This document shows positions 6,231 through 7,550 of a DNA stretch of 7,550 nucleotides, in pieces. The position numbers were made by a program, and so were the translations under genes. The stretch lies in contig JAAVAF010000065.1 of the NCBI GenBank assembly GCA_014804225.1, forward strand, positions 1-7,550. Direction: 5' to 3'. This stretch comes from Lachnospiraceae bacterium (lineage in GTDB: Bacteria; Bacillota; Clostridia; Lachnospirales; Lachnospiraceae). The notes below the pieces were generated by a model, which was given only the letters and a program-made list of their open reading frames with translations, did no database searches and was not told the DNA's origin. Each line of letters opens with the position of its first letter. The stretch's first letter is position 1.

Positions 6231-6833
6231 ATGAGGTATCACAATATTACAAAAGATGACATGTTAAACGGAGATGGTTTGCGGGTTGTTTTATGGGTGG
6301 CTGGTTGTGAGCATTGTTGCGAAGGGTGCCAAAATCCTGTGACGTGGGATCCGAACGGTGGGCTTGCGTTTGACGAGAACGCGAAAAATGAGATTTTTGA
6401 GCAGCTTGACAAATCCTATATCTCCGGAATTACGTTTTCGGGTGGAGATCCGCTCCACTGTGCAAATCGCAGCGGTATTAAGCAGCTTGCGATGGAAATC
6501 AAGGAAAAATACCCTAACAAGACGATTTGGCTTTACACAGGTGATGTGTGGGAAGATGTGATACATTATTCGTTGATCAAATATATAGATGTGCTTGTTG
6601 ATGGAGAATTCCAGCAGGACAAGAAGGATACGACGCTAATGTGGAAGGGAAGCCAAAATCAGCGTGTTATCGATGTACAGGCAACACTTGCAGCGGACGA
6701 TCCGTCGATACCTGTGCTTCACTGTGGAAATTATGATGATATTCCTATGGGACGGGAAACAACCGGTGCAGTGGGAGAGAAAAATATTATTCCATTTAAT
6801 GCGAGTGGAAGCTGTTCTATAAGGAAAGCATAG
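6231..6833 (+). CDS. nrdG: Anaerobic ribonucleotide reductase activating protein (radical SAM)
   Basis: Uses a [4Fe-4S] cluster and S-adenosylmethionine to place the glycyl radical on NrdD. The cluster motif C-x3-C-x2-C is at Cys26, Cys30 and Cys33 (AGCEHCCEGCQNP). TFSGGDPL is the SAM-binding GGE-like motif. WLYTGDVWED and the later VDGEF and WKGSQNQRVIDV segments are typical of NrdG. At 200 residues it is longer than the classical enterobacterial form (about 154). Roughly 45 residues follow the usual end; they contain Cys165 and Cys195 and no domain I recognise. The start is well supported by AAGGGG (6217-6222), 8 nt before the ATG. It lies 130 nt downstream of nrdD, behind three hairpins. 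Confidence 0.93.
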   Translation: MRYHNITKDDMLNGDGLRVVLWVAGCEHCCEGCQNPVTWDPNGGLAFDENAKNEIFEQLDKSYISGITFSGGDPLHCANRSGIKQLAMEIKEKYPNKTIWLYTGDVWEDVIHYSLIKYIDVLVDGEFQQDKKDTTLMWKGSQNQRVIDVQATLAADDPSIPVLHCGNYDDIPMGRETTGAVGEKNIIPFNASGSCSIRKA

Positions 6834-6878
6834 AGTATGCACTGTCGTAATTTCTTGTAGAGTAAAAAGGAGCGCAAA

Positions 6879-7331
6879 GTGAAAATTAAGATAAAGTATT
6901 TTACGGATAAGGTACAGAAGCTTGAAAAAATATCGAAGGGAAATTGGATTGACCTTCGAGCTGCTGAGGATGTTGTGATGAAGAAAGGCGATTTTAAGCT
7001 GATACCGCTTGGAATCGCTGTGGAGTTGCCAAGAGGCTACGAGGCACACGTTGTTCCAAGAAGTTCTACCTTTAAAAATTTCGGACTGATACAAGTGAAC
7101 CATCAGGGCGTGATAGACGGTCCTGATAGAGAAACAGGCGAGGGCGGATATTGCGGAAACGATGATGCATGGTTCGTTCCCATGTATGCTATGAGAGACA
7201 CCGAAATTCATTTAAATGACCGCATTTGCCAGTTTCGCATTATGGAACAACAGCCGAACATTGAGTTTGAGGAAGTTAGTGAACTGACCGGACCAAACCG
7301 CGGCGGATTTGGTTCCACAGGAAAAAATTAA
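6879..7331 (+). CDS. dut: dUTP diphosphatase (trimeric dUTPase family)
   Basis: Hydrolyses dUTP to dUMP and pyrophosphate, keeping uracil out of DNA and feeding thymidylate synthesis; cytoplasmic homotrimer in this family. All five motifs are readable in 150 residues: DLRAAE (25-30), VVPRSS (58-63), GVIDG (77-81, with Asp80 the likely catalytic base), RICQFRIMEQ (115-124) and the C-terminal arm RGGFGSTG (141-148). Between GVIDG and the usual Y-x-G-D/N-x-D part (YCGND, 91-95) there is an insert of about nine residues (PDRETGEGG) relative to classical Dut. Paralogues in the family are dCTP deaminases, but the intact arm motif favours dUTPase. The start is GTG, supported by AAGGAG (6867-6872), 6 nt upstream. 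It lies 45 nt after nrdG with no promoter in between, so the two are probably cotranscribed. Confidence 0.88.
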   Translation: MKIKIKYFTDKVQKLEKISKGNWIDLRAAEDVVMKKGDFKLIPLGIAVELPRGYEAHVVPRSSTFKNFGLIQVNHQGVIDGPDRETGEGGYCGNDDAWFVPMYAMRDTEIHLNDRICQFRIMEQQPNIEFEEVSELTGPNRGGFGSTGKN

Positions 7332-7363
7332 TGCAAAAAAGCGATAATATGGTGATAGTTAAG

Positions 7364-7405
7364 AAGAATAGGGTATGAAATCCTTTGATTTCATACCCTA
7401 TTCTT
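7364..7405. terminator. Strong bidirectional terminator hairpin between convergent genes
   Basis: A perfect 19-bp stem (7364-7382 with 7387-7405) has a 4-nt loop and ends in ATTCTT on each strand. It would end the nrdG-dut transcript on the plus strand and the convergent gene on the minus strand (tail TATTCTTCTTAA). It is also the variable hairpin of repeat copy B: its outer bases AAGAAT/ATTCTT match copy A, while the inner sequence is different. Confidence 0.8.
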
Positions 7406-7435
7406 TGAATGCGTCGCTGCCGAGCGACGCTATTT
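7400..7435 (-). repeat. Gene-end palindromic repeat, copy B (inverted relative to copy A)
   Basis: Reverse complement of 6101-6136 with one mismatch (position 7405 against 6131). The conserved hairpin core is at 7411-7430. On the minus strand it starts on the last two bases of the convergent gene's TAA, so it sits in the same place and orientation relative to its gene as copy A does to nrdD. Read on the plus strand, the hairpin is followed by TATTTATT and could back up termination of the dut transcript. Confidence 0.85.
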
Positions 7436-7550
7436 ATTCCTGTGACTTTGGCAATCTGTATCGAAACAGTGCGTGGCTGAGTTTCTTCCAGCTAAACGGA
7501 ATTAGCGGGTAGAGGTAGCTCTGACCGGATACCATCTTGTTTGATACAAT
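7434..7550 (-). CDS. C-terminal end of a convergent gene, possibly a GerA-type spore germination protein
   Basis: A minus-strand frame is open from the right edge to a TAA at 7434-7436 and gives the last 38 residues of a protein (YLYPLIPFSWKKLSH, then LFRYRLPKSQE). The proline/tyrosine patch Y-L-Y-P-L-I-P-F followed by a basic amphipathic tail recalls the C-terminus of GerA-family germinant receptor A subunits, where a cytoplasmic tail follows the last membrane span. That identification rests on a short segment and is tentative. The frame is convergent with dut, and the shared hairpins lie between the two genes. Confidence 0.5.
   Translation of the reverse strand: MVSNKMVSGQSYLYPLIPFSWKKLSHALFRYRLPKSQE

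Overview
The window looks like chromosomal DNA of an anaerobic Clostridia species, most likely Lachnospiraceae. The reasons are a BspA-like surface protein with DUF285 leucine-rich repeats, an oxygen-sensitive class III ribonucleotide reductase, strong Shine-Dalgarno sites, sigma-A promoters and moderate GC. This is inferred from gene content and style; no marker gene is present.

Layout. Positions 1-2533 hold the 3' part of a large surface protein gene: 26-residue leucine-rich repeats, an Ig-like domain, an acidic Ser-rich tract of twelve 18-bp repeats, then about five beta-rich repeat domains. Positions 2530-3250 are scarred. A promoter overlaps the surface gene's stop codon, a hairpin follows it, and then comes the decayed remnant of a DUF4143 AAA ATPase. 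A second promoter of near-identical architecture drives a 47-residue single-span membrane protein (3331-3474) with a leader hairpin and a good terminator. A doubtful 48-codon ORF (3545-3691) follows.

Positions 3720-7331 form a deoxyribonucleotide module: nrdD (anaerobic ribonucleoside-triphosphate reductase), nrdG (its radical-SAM activase) and a trimeric-type dUTPase gene. A consensus promoter precedes nrdD. Just downstream of its -10 box lie two NrdR-type boxes 32 bp apart start to start, which predicts repression by the dNTP/ATP-sensing regulator NrdR. NrdG installs the glycyl radical on NrdD, NrdD makes dNTPs without oxygen, and the dUTPase clears dUTP and supplies dUMP for thymidylate.

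The least explained structure is a modular palindromic element seen twice. A perfect 30-bp sequence (35/36 when extended) lies immediately after the nrdD stop codon. It occurs again, inverted, immediately after the stop codon of a convergent minus-strand gene that enters at the right edge. In each copy a conserved 20-nt hairpin is joined to a second hairpin. That second hairpin keeps the same outer bases, but its stem sequence differs completely while pairing is preserved. The copy after nrdD is followed by a third hairpin, so the nrdD-nrdG gap is packed with structure. This pair is the best candidate here for an undescribed gene-end element.
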